From NCBI RefSeq assembly GCF_001277235.1, contig NZ_CP012266.1, forward strand, positions 2,666,001 through 2,730,000: 64,000 nucleotides of DNA. The letters run 5' to 3'. Shown here piece after piece: positions 16,955 through 27,103 of the stretch (its first letter is position 1; the number at the start of each line of letters is the position of its first letter). The position numbers were made by a program, and so were the translations under genes. The stretch comes from Cronobacter dublinensis subsp. dublinensis LMG 23823 (GTDB taxonomy: Bacteria; Pseudomonadota; Gammaproteobacteria; Enterobacterales; Enterobacteriaceae). The notes beneath the pieces were generated by a model. The model was not told the origin of the DNA. It ran no database searches and worked only from the letters and a program-made list of their open reading frames with translations.

Positions 16955-18286
16955 TTAATCAAGCGTCAGCTGCGGAACCACTTCTTTAACCTGCGCGAGG
17001 TAATCGCGGCGATCCGAACCGGCCAGGCCCTCGGAGCGCGGCAGTTTGGCGGTCAGCGGGTTAACGGCCTGCTGGTTAATCCAGATCTCATAGTGCAGGT
17101 GCGGGCCGGTGGAGCGCCCGGTGTTGCCGGAAAGTGCGATACGATCGCCGCGTTTCACTTTCTGACCCGGTTTGACCAGCAGTTTTTTCAGGTGCATGTA
17201 GCGGGTGGTATAGGTGCGTCCGTGGCGGATAGCGACATAATAGCCCGCCGCCCCGCTACGCTTCGCCATCACCACTTCGCCGTCCCCCACCGCCAGTACT
17301 GGCGTACCTTGCGGCATAGCGAAATCGACGCCTTTATGCGGCGCGACACGCCCGGTCACCGGATTCAGGCGACGCGGGTTAAAGTTAGAAGATACGCGGA
17401 ACTGACGCGACGTCGGGAAGCGCAGGAACCCCTTCGCAAGCCCTGAGCCGTTACGGTCGTAGAATTTGCCGTCTTCTGCACGAATCGCGAAATAGTCTTT
17501 ACCGGCGGAGCGCAGGCGCACGCCCAGCAACTGACTCTGTTCACGTTTACCATCGAGCATTTCACGCGACATCAGCACGGAAAACGCATCGCCTTTTTTC
17601 AGCTTACGGAAGTCCATCTGCCACTGCATCGCTTTAATGACCGCGCTGATTTCGGAGCTGGTGAGCCCGGCATCTTTGGCGCTTGCAACAAAGCTTCCGC
17701 CGACGGTGCCTTTAATCACATTATTGACCCAGTCGCCCTGCTGTACTTCGCTGCTCATTTTAAAGCCGCCGGCAGGCGTGCGGTCGTAGGTGCGGGTTTC
17801 GCGGCGGGACATCTCCCAGGTCAGGCGCTGTAATTCGCCGCTGTCGGTGAGCGTCCAGGAGATCTGCTGGCCGATTTTCAGGTTACGCAGGTCTTTATCG
17901 ACCGATGCGAGCTGGCTGATATCCCCCATGTCGATACCGTACTGATTCAGCACGCTGCTTAAGGTATCGCCGGTTGAGACTACATATTCATGCACCCCGG
18001 CTTCGCCAGCGGTTTTATCGTCAAGCTCATCCTGCGGGATTTCTTCGTCATCTTCCGGCGCGGCCTGATCGATAGGCTCGCTCGCCTCAGGCAGCAGAGA
18101 ACGGATTTCGCTCTTGCGCAGTTCGATGTTTTTAACGATAGGGGCTGATTCAGCGTCGGGGTGGTAAATGTACGGCCGCCAGACGGCGACCGCGAGTGTG
18201 AGAACTGTAAGAGACCCCAGCATAACGCGATGGGGTCGTGGCAGGTTGTTAAATGCCAGGGCGACAGAGCGGGCTATCTGTTGCAC
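16955..18286 (-). CDS. mepM: Murein DD-endopeptidase MepM
   Basis: A 443-residue periplasmic M23 metallopeptidase that cuts D-Ala-mDAP cross-links to allow peptidoglycan growth. It has an N-terminal membrane anchor (MLGSLTVLTLAVAVW), a LysM domain around residues 95-145 (EYVVSTGDTLSSVLNQYG), and a C-terminal M23 domain with HKGVD (HxxxD) and HLHYE (HxH) zinc motifs. Length matches E. coli (440). It shares orientation with znuA, 15 bases downstream of it, as in E. coli. Confidence 0.96.
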   Translation of the reverse strand: MQQIARSVALAFNNLPRPHRVMLGSLTVLTLAVAVWRPYIYHPDAESAPIVKNIELRKSEIRSLLPEASEPIDQAAPEDDEEIPQDELDDKTAGEAGVHEYVVSTGDTLSSVLNQYGIDMGDISQLASVDKDLRNLKIGQQISWTLTDSGELQRLTWEMSRRETRTYDRTPAGGFKMSSEVQQGDWVNNVIKGTVGGSFVASAKDAGLTSSEISAVIKAMQWQMDFRKLKKGDAFSVLMSREMLDGKREQSQLLGVRLRSAGKDYFAIRAEDGKFYDRNGSGLAKGFLRFPTSRQFRVSSNFNPRRLNPVTGRVAPHKGVDFAMPQGTPVLAVGDGEVVMAKRSGAAGYYVAIRHGRTYTTRYMHLKKLLVKPGQKVKRGDRIALSGNTGRSTGPHLHYEIWINQQAVNPLTAKLPRSEGLAGSDRRDYLAQVKEVVPQLTLD

Positions 18287-18301
18287 GTATCCACTTCCTC
18301 G

Positions 18302-19246
18302 TTAATCTCCTTTCAGGCAGCTGGCATATTGGTTAGATAACTGAGTCAGGAACTGCATGTAGCTGTCCTTACCCAGGCTGATGGCCGTTCCCAGCGGGTC
18401 GAGTGTTCCCATTCGAACTTTCGTACCCCTGGCAACGGCTTCAATCACCGCTGGCCTGAACTGTGGTTCAGCAAAAACGCACTCGGCTTTATGCTCAACC
18501 AACTGTGTTCTTATTTCATGTAAACGCTGCGCACCGGGCTGGATTTCGGGATTCACGGTAAAATGGCCGAGCGATGTCAGGCCGTAATGTTTTTCGTAAT
18601 AGCCGTAGGCGTCATGAAAAACGAAGTATCCTTTCCCTTTCAGCGGTGCCAGCTCGTTCGCCACCTGTTTGTCTGTCCGGGCCAGTTCGGCCTCGAAGCG
18701 CTGGAGGTTGGCGTCCAGTTTGGCTTTGCTTTGCGGCATAAGTTCCACTAATTTTTCGTGGATTGCAACCGCCGAGGCCCGGGCGATTTCCGGCGACAGC
18801 CAGATGTGCATGTTATAATCGCCATGATGGTGATGTTCGTCACTTTCTGCACCGTGATGCGCGTGTTCGTCATGATCGTCGTCGTCATCATCGACGCCTT
18901 TCATGAGCAGCGGTTTCACGGAAGCGAGCCCGGCCAGCGCCAGATTTTTTTGCGGCGGCAGCGCGTTGACGGACTTATCCATGAAGGCTTCCATATCCGG
19001 GCCTATCCAGACCACTAAATCCGCTTTCTGTAAGCGTTTAACATCGGAGGGACGCAGCGCGTAGTCGTGTTCCGACGCGCCGTCCGGCAGCAGTACTTCG
19101 GTTGGCGTGACGCCATCAGCGATAGCGGCAGCGATAAAGCCTACTGGCTTAAGCGAAGCGACCACGGCGGCCTGTGCGGAGGTGGTTGCGCCACCCAGGA
19201 TTGCGGCACCAAGTGCCGCGCAAAGAAGCGTATTTTTATGTAACAT
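18302..19246 (-). CDS. znuA: Zinc ABC transporter substrate-binding protein ZnuA
   Basis: A 314-residue periplasmic zinc-binding protein. A signal peptide (MLHKNTLLCAALGAAILGG...) is followed by the cluster A-I fold, with a His/Asp-rich loop (DDDDDHDEHAHHGAE region) that gathers zinc, and ligands in SEHDYAL, MHIW and GHFTVNP. The start at 19246 agrees with homologues; the upstream frame to 19372 crosses the Zur site. Divergent from znuCB and sharing one Zur operator. Confidence 0.96.
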   Translation of the reverse strand: MLHKNTLLCAALGAAILGGATTSAQAAVVASLKPVGFIAAAIADGVTPTEVLLPDGASEHDYALRPSDVKRLQKADLVVWIGPDMEAFMDKSVNALPPQKNLALAGLASVKPLLMKGVDDDDDDHDEHAHHGAESDEHHHHGDYNMHIWLSPEIARASAVAIHEKLVELMPQSKAKLDANLQRFEAELARTDKQVANELAPLKGKGYFVFHDAYGYYEKHYGLTSLGHFTVNPEIQPGAQRLHEIRTQLVEHKAECVFAEPQFRPAVIEAVARGTKVRMGTLDPLGTAISLGKDSYMQFLTQLSNQYASCLKGD

Positions 19247-19275
19247 AATGCGACTTATCATCGTTATGAATGTTG

Positions 19276-19297
19276 GAAGTGTGATATTATAACATTC
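19276..19297. promoter_or_regulatory. Zur operator between znuA and znuC
   Basis: GAAGTGTGATATTATAACATTC follows the enterobacterial Zur box (GAAGTGTGATATTATAACATTTC in E. coli as I recall). It is central in the 78-base znuA-znuC gap, so zinc-bound Zur would repress both directions. Confidence 0.9.
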
Positions 19298-19324
19298 GAT
19301 AACTTCTGCAATAACAAAATTGCC

Positions 19325-20080
19325 ATGACTAATCTTGTATCGCTTCAGAACGTCAGCGTCTCCTTCGGGCAACGCCGCGTTTTATCTGACATTTCTTTAA
19401 CGCTCACGGGTGGACGGATCCTGACGCTGCTCGGCCCGAACGGCGCCGGAAAATCGACGCTCGTCAGGGTGGTTCTTGGGCTGGTAGCACCCGATGAAGG
19501 GGTTATCAAGCGTGAACGCAGCCTGCGCATCGGCTATGTGCCGCAAAAACTGCACCTCGACGCCACGCTGCCGCTGACGGTGAGCCGCTTTCTGCGCTTG
19601 CGTCCCGGCACCCGTAAGGCAGATATTCTGCCCGCGCTGAAACGCGTACAGGCCGGCCATCTTATTGAAGCGCCGATGCAGAAGCTCTCCGGCGGTGAAA
19701 CCCAGCGCGTTTTACTGGCGCGCGCCCTGCTCAACCAGCCGCAGCTATTGGTGCTCGACGAGCCGACCCAGGGCGTGGATGTGAACGGCCAGGTGGCGCT
19801 GTATGACTTAATCAACCAGCTGCGCCATGAGCTCAACTGCGGCGTGCTGATGGTGTCGCACGATCTGCATCTGGTGATGGCAAAAACCGATGAAGTGCTG
19901 TGCCTGAATCATCACATCTGCTGCTCCGGCGCGCCGGAAGTGGTCTCCACCCACCCGGAATTTATCTCTATGTTTGGCCCGCGTGGCGCAGAACAGCTCG
20001 GGATTTACCGTCATCACCATAACCACCGTCACGATTTGCAGGGACGGATTATTCTGCGCAAGGGAAATGGCTCGTTATGA
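19325..20080 (+). CDS. znuC: Zinc ABC transporter ATPase ZnuC
   Basis: A 251-residue ABC ATPase that powers zinc import. Walker A is GPNGAGKST, the signature is LSGGE, Walker B is LLVLDEP, and the switch His is in MVSHDLH. A His-rich C-terminus (YRHHHNHRHD) may sense zinc. Its TGA overlaps the znuB ATG (ATGA), indicating coupling. Confidence 0.97.
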   Translation: MTNLVSLQNVSVSFGQRRVLSDISLTLTGGRILTLLGPNGAGKSTLVRVVLGLVAPDEGVIKRERSLRIGYVPQKLHLDATLPLTVSRFLRLRPGTRKADILPALKRVQAGHLIEAPMQKLSGGETQRVLLARALLNQPQLLVLDEPTQGVDVNGQVALYDLINQLRHELNCGVLMVSHDLHLVMAKTDEVLCLNHHICCSGAPEVVSTHPEFISMFGPRGAEQLGIYRHHHNHRHDLQGRIILRKGNGSL

Positions 20081-20862
20081 TTGAACTTCTGCTTCCCGGC
20101 TGGCTGGCCGGTATGCTGCTGGCCTGCGCCGCAGGCCCGCTGGGCTCGTTCGTGGTCTGGCGTCGGATGTCCTATTTTGGCGATACGCTGGCGCACGCTT
20201 CGCTGCTGGGCGTCGCGTTTGGGCTGCTGCTGGACGTTAACCCGTTTTATGCGGTGATCGTCGTGACGCTGCTGCTGGCGGGCGGGCTGGTATGGCTTGA
20301 GAAACGCCCGCATCTCGCTATCGACACGCTGCTCGGCATTATGGCGCACAGCGCGCTGTCGCTGGGTCTGGTGGTGGTGAGCCTGATGGGCAATATCCGC
20401 GTCGATCTGATGGCGTATCTGTTTGGCGATCTGCTGGCGGTCACGCCTGTCGACCTGCTCTCGGTGGGGCTTGGCGTGGTGGTGGTGCTCGGCGTGCTGT
20501 TCTGGCAATGGCGCAATTTATTGTCGATGACCATCAGCCCGGACCTCGCCTTTGTCGACGGCGTGCGCTTACAGCGCGTCAAGATCCTGCTGATGATGGT
20601 GACGGCGCTGACTATCGGCGTGGCGATGAAATTCGTCGGCGCGCTGATTATTACCTCGCTGCTGATAATTCCGGCGGCAACCGCCCGCCGCTTTGCCCGC
20701 ACCCCGGAGCAGATGGCCGGTGTCGCGGTGGCGCTTGGCATGGTGGCGGTGACTGGCGGCCTGACCTTCTCTGCCTTTTACGACACGCCCGCCGGGCCGT
20801 CGGTGGTGCTGTGCGCGGCGCTGCTGTTTATTCTCAGCATGACGAAACGCCCACCCGCGTAA
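20077..20862 (+). CDS. znuB: Zinc ABC transporter permease ZnuB
   Basis: A 261-residue inner-membrane permease of the ABC-3 family with about eight hydrophobic helices, forming the zinc channel with ZnuC. The conserved cytoplasmic segment FGDTLAHASLLGVAFG is visible near residue 30. It starts on the ATGA overlap with znuC and ends before a bidirectional terminator. Confidence 0.97.
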   Translation: MIELLLPGWLAGMLLACAAGPLGSFVVWRRMSYFGDTLAHASLLGVAFGLLLDVNPFYAVIVVTLLLAGGLVWLEKRPHLAIDTLLGIMAHSALSLGLVVVSLMGNIRVDLMAYLFGDLLAVTPVDLLSVGLGVVVVLGVLFWQWRNLLSMTISPDLAFVDGVRLQRVKILLMMVTALTIGVAMKFVGALIITSLLIIPAATARRFARTPEQMAGVAVALGMVAVTGGLTFSAFYDTPAGPSVVLCAALLFILSMTKRPPA

Positions 20863-20892
20863 CCCTTCCTGCGCCGCCTGGCGTCAGACAAC

Positions 20893-20919
20893 AAAAAAAG
20901 CGCCCGCGGGCGCTTTTTT
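20893..20919. terminator. Bidirectional terminator between znuB and ruvB
   Basis: AAAAAAAGCGCCC and GGGCGCTTTTTT form a near-symmetrical hairpin flanked by A and T runs, ending znuCB on the plus strand and ruvAB on the minus strand. Confidence 0.9.
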
Positions 20920-20930
20920 GTTGAGCAGGT

Positions 20931-21941
<1,011 letters not shown>

Positions 21942-21949
21942 CCTCTACC

Positions 21950-22561
21950 TCACAATGCCGCGCGCAGCGCTTCGCGAATCAGCATTTCGCTGCTCGCATC
22001 CGCCTTCGCGACTTTACTGACCATACGGCTGGCTTCCTGAGGTTTATAACCCAGCGACACCAGCGCGGCAACGGCTTCCGCCTCGGCATCGTCCACCACC
22101 GAGCTTGCCGGCGACGTCAGCACCAGATCCGCCGCTGGCGTGAAGAGATCGCCATGCAGACCTTTAAAGCGGTCTTTCATCTCGACCACCAGACGCTCGG
22201 CGGTTTTTTTACCGATACCGGGTAGCTTCACCAGCGCCGCGGGCTCTTCACGCTCCACGGCGTTAACAAACTGCTGCGCCGACATACCGGAAAGGATAGC
22301 CAGCGCCAGCTTCGGCCCGACGCCGTTGACTTTAATCAGCTCGCGAAACAGCGTGCGCTCTTGTTTATTGTTAAAGCCAAACAGCAACTGCGCGTCTTCA
22401 CGCACCACAAAATGGGTGAACACCACCGCTTCTTTGCCGGTTTCCGGCAATTCATAAAAGCAGGTCATCGGCATATGGATTTCATAACCGACGCCGCCCG
22501 CCTCCAGTAACACCAGCGGGGGCTGTTTTTCCAGTACGATGCCTCTGAGTCTGCCTATCAC
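21950..22561 (-). CDS. ruvA: Holliday junction protein RuvA
   Basis: A 203-residue tetrameric protein that binds four-way junctions and loads RuvB. The N-terminal OB fold is followed by two helix-hairpin-helix motifs (LIKVNGVGPKLAL and LVKLPGIGKKTAERL) and a mobile C-terminal domain that contacts RuvB. It starts with GTG (MIGRLRGIVLEK). A LexA box lies 54 bases upstream. Confidence 0.97.
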   Translation of the reverse strand: MIGRLRGIVLEKQPPLVLLEAGGVGYEIHMPMTCFYELPETGKEAVVFTHFVVREDAQLLFGFNNKQERTLFRELIKVNGVGPKLALAILSGMSAQQFVNAVEREEPAALVKLPGIGKKTAERLVVEMKDRFKGLHGDLFTPAADLVLTSPASSVVDDAEAEAVAALVSLGYKPQEASRMVSKVAKADASSEMLIREALRAAL

Positions 22562-22614
22562 GTTGCGCTCCTGCGTGGGGCTTAAGAAAGTTGCTGGTTA
22601 TAATATAAAAAAAG

Positions 22615-22630
22615 CTGGACAGATATCCAG
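22615..22630. promoter_or_regulatory. LexA (SOS) box of ruvAB
   Basis: CTGGACAGATATCCAG fits CTG-N10-CAG and resembles the known E. coli ruvA box. It lies between ruvC and ruvA. The whole gap is only 144 bases, so the E. coli gene yebB is absent here. Confidence 0.85.
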
Positions 22631-22705
22631 TCAAGAAATCGCCGCAGCGAAGAGGATGTGCGTGTTGCGAGACGCCTCGCAAAGGAACGGTAAATCCGTT
22701 TACCG

Positions 22706-23227
22706 TTAACGCAGACGACCGCGCGCCAGATTGAGACGCGATTCGCTGACCTGCGCCGCATTCTGGCTGACGTGGCAATGGGTGATGGCGATAGCCAGCG
22801 CATCCGCCGCGTCCGCCTGGGGGTTCGCGGAGAGTTTCAGCAGCGTGCGCACCATGTGCTGCACCTGGCTTTTCTCGGCGCTGCCGATGCCGACCACCGT
22901 TTGCTTCACCTGACGCGCCGCGTACTCAAACACCGGCAGGTCGTGGTTTACCGCCGCGACAATCGCCGCGCCGCGCGCCTGCCCGAGTTTCAGGGCCGAA
23001 TCGGCGTTTTTCGCCATGAACACCTGTTCAATGGCGAAATAGTCAGGATGAAACTGGGTGATGATTTCACTGACGCCCGCGTAGATAAGCTTGAGCCGCG
23101 AAGGCAGATCGGTGACGCTGGTGCGAATACAGCCGCTGCCGAGATAGGTAAGCTGCCGCCCGGTCTGGCGGATGACGCCATAACCGGTGACGCGTGAGCC
23201 GGGGTCAATCCCGAGGATAATCGACAT
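22706..23227 (-). CDS. ruvC: Crossover junction endodeoxyribonuclease RuvC
   Basis: A 173-residue resolvase of the RNase H fold that cuts Holliday junctions symmetrically. The acidic residues are in ILGIDPGSR (Asp7), FAIEQVF (Glu) and DAADALAIAITH (two Asp). The start at 23227 gives exactly the E. coli length; the longer frame to 23320 runs into the yebC side and is not conserved. It lies 34 bases after yebC. Confidence 0.97.
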   Translation of the reverse strand: MSIILGIDPGSRVTGYGVIRQTGRQLTYLGSGCIRTSVTDLPSRLKLIYAGVSEIITQFHPDYFAIEQVFMAKNADSALKLGQARGAAIVAAVNHDLPVFEYAARQVKQTVVGIGSAEKSQVQHMVRTLLKLSANPQADAADALAIAITHCHVSQNAAQVSESRLNLARGRLR

Positions 23228-23261
23228 CACGCGCCTCCCGTGGATGATGTAGCCACGCTCA

Positions 23262-24002
23262 TCAGAGCGTCGCCGCCACCTCGTCAGAGATCTCGCCGTT
23301 GTGGTAAACCTCCTGCACATCGTCGCAGTCTTCGAGCATGTCGATAAGACGCAGCAGTTTCGGCGCGGTTTCCGCGTCCATGTCCGCTTTGGTGGACGGG
23401 ATCATGGACACTTCGGCGTTATCTGCTTTCAGGCCAGCGGCTTCCAGCGCGTCGCGCACGGCGCCCATCTCTTCCCAGGCGGTGTAGACGTCGATTGCAC
23501 CATCGTCATAGGTCACCACATCTTCCGCGCCCGCTTCCAGCGCCGCTTCCATGATGGTGTCTTCGTCACCGGCTTCAAAAGAGATAACCCCTTTCTTGCT
23601 GAACAGGTAAGCGACGGAGCCGTCGGTGCCGAGGTTGCCGCCGCACTTGCTGAACGCGTGACGCACTTCGGCAACGGTACGGTTGCGGTTGTCAGAGAGG
23701 CACTCGACCATTACCGCGGTGCCGCCAGGGCCGTAACCTTCATAAATGATGGTTTCCATGTTCGCGTCTTCGTCACCGCCCACGCCGCGCGCGATAGCGC
23801 GGTTTAAGGTGTCACGCGTCATGTTGTTGGAGAGCGCTTTATCGATAGCCGCGCGCAGACGCGGGTTGGAGCCCGCATCGCCGCCACCGAGGCGCGCTGC
23901 CGTTACCAGCTCGCGAATAATTTTAGTGAAGATTTTACCGCGCTTGGCATCCTGTGCCGCTTTGCGGTGTTTGGTGTTGGCCCATTTACTATGACCTGCC
24001 AT
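23262..24002 (-). CDS. yebC: YebC, YebC/PmpR (TACO1) family protein
   Basis: A 246-residue protein with the family N-terminus MAGHSKWANTKHRKAAQDAKRG cut short here as the MAGHSKW start. Members act in translation, helping ribosomes at difficult proline stretches, and some also bind DNA as regulators. Highly conserved, with the ruvC gene 34 bases downstream as in E. coli. Confidence 0.95.
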   Translation of the reverse strand: MAGHSKWANTKHRKAAQDAKRGKIFTKIIRELVTAARLGGGDAGSNPRLRAAIDKALSNNMTRDTLNRAIARGVGGDEDANMETIIYEGYGPGGTAVMVECLSDNRNRTVAEVRHAFSKCGGNLGTDGSVAYLFSKKGVISFEAGDEDTIMEAALEAGAEDVVTYDDGAIDVYTAWEEMGAVRDALEAAGLKADNAEVSMIPSTKADMDAETAPKLLRLIDMLEDCDDVQEVYHNGEISDEVAATL

Positions 24003-24029
24003 AAAAATATCTCCAGAAAGCGCGCCTTC

Positions 24030-24473
24030 TCAGGCCGCGTGAATAACAAATTCTTCAATCGCCTGCCGGTTGCTCCAGGACTTGGTGAGCGCCGCCGCAT
24101 CGGCGGCGTCAACCCAGCGGTAGGTCAGGTGTTCGGTAAACACGATCTCCCGCTCCGTCGGCAAGGCCAGACAGAACCAGGACTCCGTGTTCCGCATCAC
24201 CCCCGGCGCATAGCGATGACGTAAATGACTAAAAATTTCAAACTCCACCGTGCGCTGACAGTCCATCAAGGTCAGTTGCTCGCGGGCAACATCAATAGAG
24301 ACCTCTTCCTTTACTTCACGCGCGGCGGCCTGCGGCGAGGTCTCTCCGTCTTCCAGGCTGCCGGTGACCGACTGCCAGAAATCAGGATCGTCGCGCCGCT
24401 GCAACATCAGCACCCGTTTCGTGTCGGCGGCGTAAATCACCACCAGCACGGAAACGGGACGCTTATAGGGCAT
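24030..24473 (-). CDS. nudB: Dihydroneopterin triphosphate diphosphatase
   Basis: A 147-residue Nudix hydrolase that removes pyrophosphate from dihydroneopterin triphosphate in folate synthesis. The Nudix box starts GSLEDGETS and continues AAAREVKEEVS; the last glycine of the usual box is replaced by Ser, where the E. coli NudB I recall also lacks Gly. The ATG directly follows the aspS stop with no gap, so translation is probably coupled. Confidence 0.95.
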   Translation of the reverse strand: MPYKRPVSVLVVIYAADTKRVLMLQRRDDPDFWQSVTGSLEDGETSPQAAAREVKEEVSIDVAREQLTLMDCQRTVEFEIFSHLRHRYAPGVMRNTESWFCLALPTEREIVFTEHLTYRWVDAADAAALTKSWSNRQAIEEFVIHAA

Positions 24474-26270
24474 TTATTCGTTCTCCGAAGACGCATTAGC
24501 GTCTTTAGCATCTTTCTTCACCACCGCGATACCCAGCTCGCCAAGCGCGGTCGGGTTCGCAAAGCTCGGCGCTTCGGTCATCAGACACGCCGCGGCGGTG
24601 GTTTTCGGGAAGGCGATAACGTCACGGATGTTATCGGTGCCGGTCAGCAGCATGGTCAGACGGTCAAGACCGAACGCCAGGCCCGCGTGCGGCGGCGTAC
24701 CGAATTTCAGCGCGTCCAGCAGGAAGCCGAATTTCTCGCGCTGCTCGTGTTCGTTGATGCCGAGAATGCCAAACACGGTCTGCTGCATGTCGCCACGGTG
24801 GATACGCACCGAGCCGCCGCCCACTTCGTAGCCGTTGATAACCATATCGTAGGCGTTCGCTACGGCCTCTTCCGGCGCGGCTTTCAGCTCGTCAGCGGTC
24901 ATGTCTTTCGGTGCCGTAAACGGATGGTGCATCGCGCTCAGTCCGCCTTCGCCGTCGTCTTCAAACATCGGAAAGTCGATAACCCACAGCGGCGCCCATT
25001 TGGTTTCGTCGGTGAGGCTCAGATCTTTACCGAGCTTGAGGCGCAGCGCGCCCAGCGCGTCGGCGACCACTTTCTTGTTGTCGGCGCCGAAGAAAATCAT
25101 GTCGCCATCCTGCGCGCCGGTGCGCTCAAGGATAGATTCCACGATCTCCGCGTTCAGGAATTTAGCGACCGGGCTGTTGATGCCGTCAAGACCGTTCGCG
25201 CGCTCGTTGACTTTGATGTACGCCAGGCCTTTCGCGCCGTAAATTTTGACGAAATTGCCGTAGTCGTCAATCTGCTTGCGGCTGAGCTGAGCGCCGCCCG
25301 GCACGCGCAGCGCGGCAACGCGGCCTTTCGGATCGTTGGCCGGGCCTGCAAATACCGCGAACTCGACGTTTTTCAGCAGGTCAGCGACATCCACCAGCTC
25401 CATCGGGTTGCGCAGATCCGGTTTGTCAGAGCCGTAACGACGCTCAGCTTCGGCGAAGGTCATGATCGGGAACTGGCCCAGATCGACGCCCTTCACGTCC
25501 AGCCACAGCTTACGAATCAGATCTTCCATCACCTCACGCACCTGCGGCGCGGTCATGAAGGAGGTCTCGACGTCGATCTGGGTGAACTCAGGCTGACGGT
25601 CGGCGCGTAAGTCTTCGTCGCGGAAGCATTTAACAATCTGATAGTAGCGATCGAAGCCGGACATCATCAGCAGCTGTTTGAACAGCTGCGGGGACTGCGG
25701 CAGCGCGTAGAACTTGCCTTTGTGCACGCGGGACGGCACCAGGTAGTCGCGCGCGCCTTCCGGCGTGGCTTTGGTCAGCATCGGGGTTTCGATGTCGAGG
25801 AAGCCGTGGTCATCCATAAAGCGACGCACGAAGCTGGTGATTTTAGCGCGGGTTTTCAGGCGCTGCGCCATATCCGGGCGACGCAGGTCGAGATAGCGGT
25901 ACTTCAGACGCGCTTCTTCGCTGTTGACCTGGTTGGAGTCGAGCGGCAGCGGCTCGGCGCGGTTAATGATGTTCAGCTCGGTGGCGAACACTTCCACTTC
26001 GCCGGTCGCCATATCGCGGTTGACGTTTTTCTCGTCGCGGGCGCGCACGGTGCCGGTGATTTGAATACAGAACTCATTACGCAGTTCAGAGGCGAGGCCG
26101 AAGGCGTCGGCGCGATCCGGGTCGAAGAACACCTGAACAATGCCTTCACGATCGCGCATGTCGATAAAAATCAGACTGCCGAGATCGCGACGACGATTGA
26201 CCCAACCACACAGAGTCACTTGCTGTCCGACGTGGGACAGATTGAGCTGCCCGCAATATTCTGTACGCAT
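24474..26270 (-). CDS. aspS: Aspartyl-tRNA synthetase
   Basis: A 598-residue class IIb synthetase charging tRNA-Asp. The N-terminal anticodon-binding OB fold (VTLCGWVNRRRDLG) is followed by the catalytic core with QSPQLFKQLLM, FRDEDLRADRQPEF (motif 2) and GLAFGLDRLTMLL (motif 3). It is slightly longer than the E. coli enzyme (590), because of a charged C-terminal tail (KKDAKDANASSENE). Divergent from yecD; the 266-base gap shows only promoter-like AT-rich sequence. Confidence 0.97.
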   Translation of the reverse strand: MRTEYCGQLNLSHVGQQVTLCGWVNRRRDLGSLIFIDMRDREGIVQVFFDPDRADAFGLASELRNEFCIQITGTVRARDEKNVNRDMATGEVEVFATELNIINRAEPLPLDSNQVNSEEARLKYRYLDLRRPDMAQRLKTRAKITSFVRRFMDDHGFLDIETPMLTKATPEGARDYLVPSRVHKGKFYALPQSPQLFKQLLMMSGFDRYYQIVKCFRDEDLRADRQPEFTQIDVETSFMTAPQVREVMEDLIRKLWLDVKGVDLGQFPIMTFAEAERRYGSDKPDLRNPMELVDVADLLKNVEFAVFAGPANDPKGRVAALRVPGGAQLSRKQIDDYGNFVKIYGAKGLAYIKVNERANGLDGINSPVAKFLNAEIVESILERTGAQDGDMIFFGADNKKVVADALGALRLKLGKDLSLTDETKWAPLWVIDFPMFEDDGEGGLSAMHHPFTAPKDMTADELKAAPEEAVANAYDMVINGYEVGGGSVRIHRGDMQQTVFGILGINEHEQREKFGFLLDALKFGTPPHAGLAFGLDRLTMLLTGTDNIRDVIAFPKTTAAACLMTEAPSFANPTALGELGIAVVKKDAKDANASSENE

Positions 26271-26536
26271 GAGATATCCCTTAATTTAGCCGCAGGCCGT
26301 TTGTCGCCTGCCCTGCAGGCACCACTGTCGCAGCTTTGGCTGAATGTCACTACTGGATGAAAAAAGGGGGCTATTATACTGGAAATTCCGCGCCGCGATA
26401 AGCCCGAAGCCGTGCGCCCGCGCGATTGCTGCGCGTAAATTGGCGCTTCTCACAAAATTTAACAAAAATAGACAACCGTGCTGCGCGCCACGCCAGTAAG
26501 GTACTCATCCAAAACACGCTTTTAAGGGGAGTCTCT

Positions 26537-27103
26537 ATGTTAACGCTCAATCCCGCCGCCACCGCGCTGGTGGTTATCGATTTACAGGAAGGCATCCTTC
26601 CCTTTGCGGGCGGTCCGCACCGCGCTGAAGACGTCGTCGCGCGCGCCGCACGGCTGGCCGAAAAATGCCGCGCCGTCGGCGCGCCGGTCGTAATGGTGCG
26701 CGTCGGCTGGTCGAAAGATTTCGCCGAAGCGCTCAAGCAACCGGTGGATTCGCCCATCGCCGGGCAAACGCTGCCTGCAGAGTGGTGGCACTATCCGGTG
26801 GCGCTCGGCAAACGCGACACCGATATCGAAGTGACGAAACGCCAGTGGGGCGCCTTCTACGGCACCGATCTGGAGCTACAATTACGTCGTCGCGGCATTA
26901 CGACCATCATTCTGTGCGGCATCTCCACCAATATTGGCGTGGAATCCACCGCGCGTAACGCCTGGGAGATGGGCTTTGAACTGGTCATCGCCGAAGACGC
27001 CTGCTCCGCCGCCGATGCCGACCAGCACGACGGCAGCATGACGCACATTTTCCCGCGCCTCGGACGGGTGCGTTCCACAGAGGAGATCCTCGCAGCCCTA
27101 TGA
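26537..27103 (+). CDS. yecD: YecD, isochorismatase-family hydrolase
   Basis: A 188-residue cysteine hydrolase. The likely triad is Asp in VVIDLQEG, Lys in VTKRQWGAF and Cys in IILCGISTNIGVE. Substrate unknown. The start at 26537 has AAGGGGA upstream and gives the E. coli length; the frame extending left to 26426 lacks homology. Its TGA overlaps the yecE ATG. Confidence 0.94.
   Translation: MLTLNPAATALVVIDLQEGILPFAGGPHRAEDVVARAARLAEKCRAVGAPVVMVRVGWSKDFAEALKQPVDSPIAGQTLPAEWWHYPVALGKRDTDIEVTKRQWGAFYGTDLELQLRRRGITTIILCGISTNIGVESTARNAWEMGFELVIAEDACSAADADQHDGSMTHIFPRLGRVRSTEEILAAL

Noticed and set aside
22562..22705. Missing yebB between ruvA and ruvC as a recent deletion
   Set aside because: The gap is compact and holds an intact SOS box; yebB is simply not part of this lineage as far as the window shows.
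24225..25610. 461-codon open frame opposite aspS
   Set aside because: Composition-driven antisense frame; aspS is highly conserved across the same bases.
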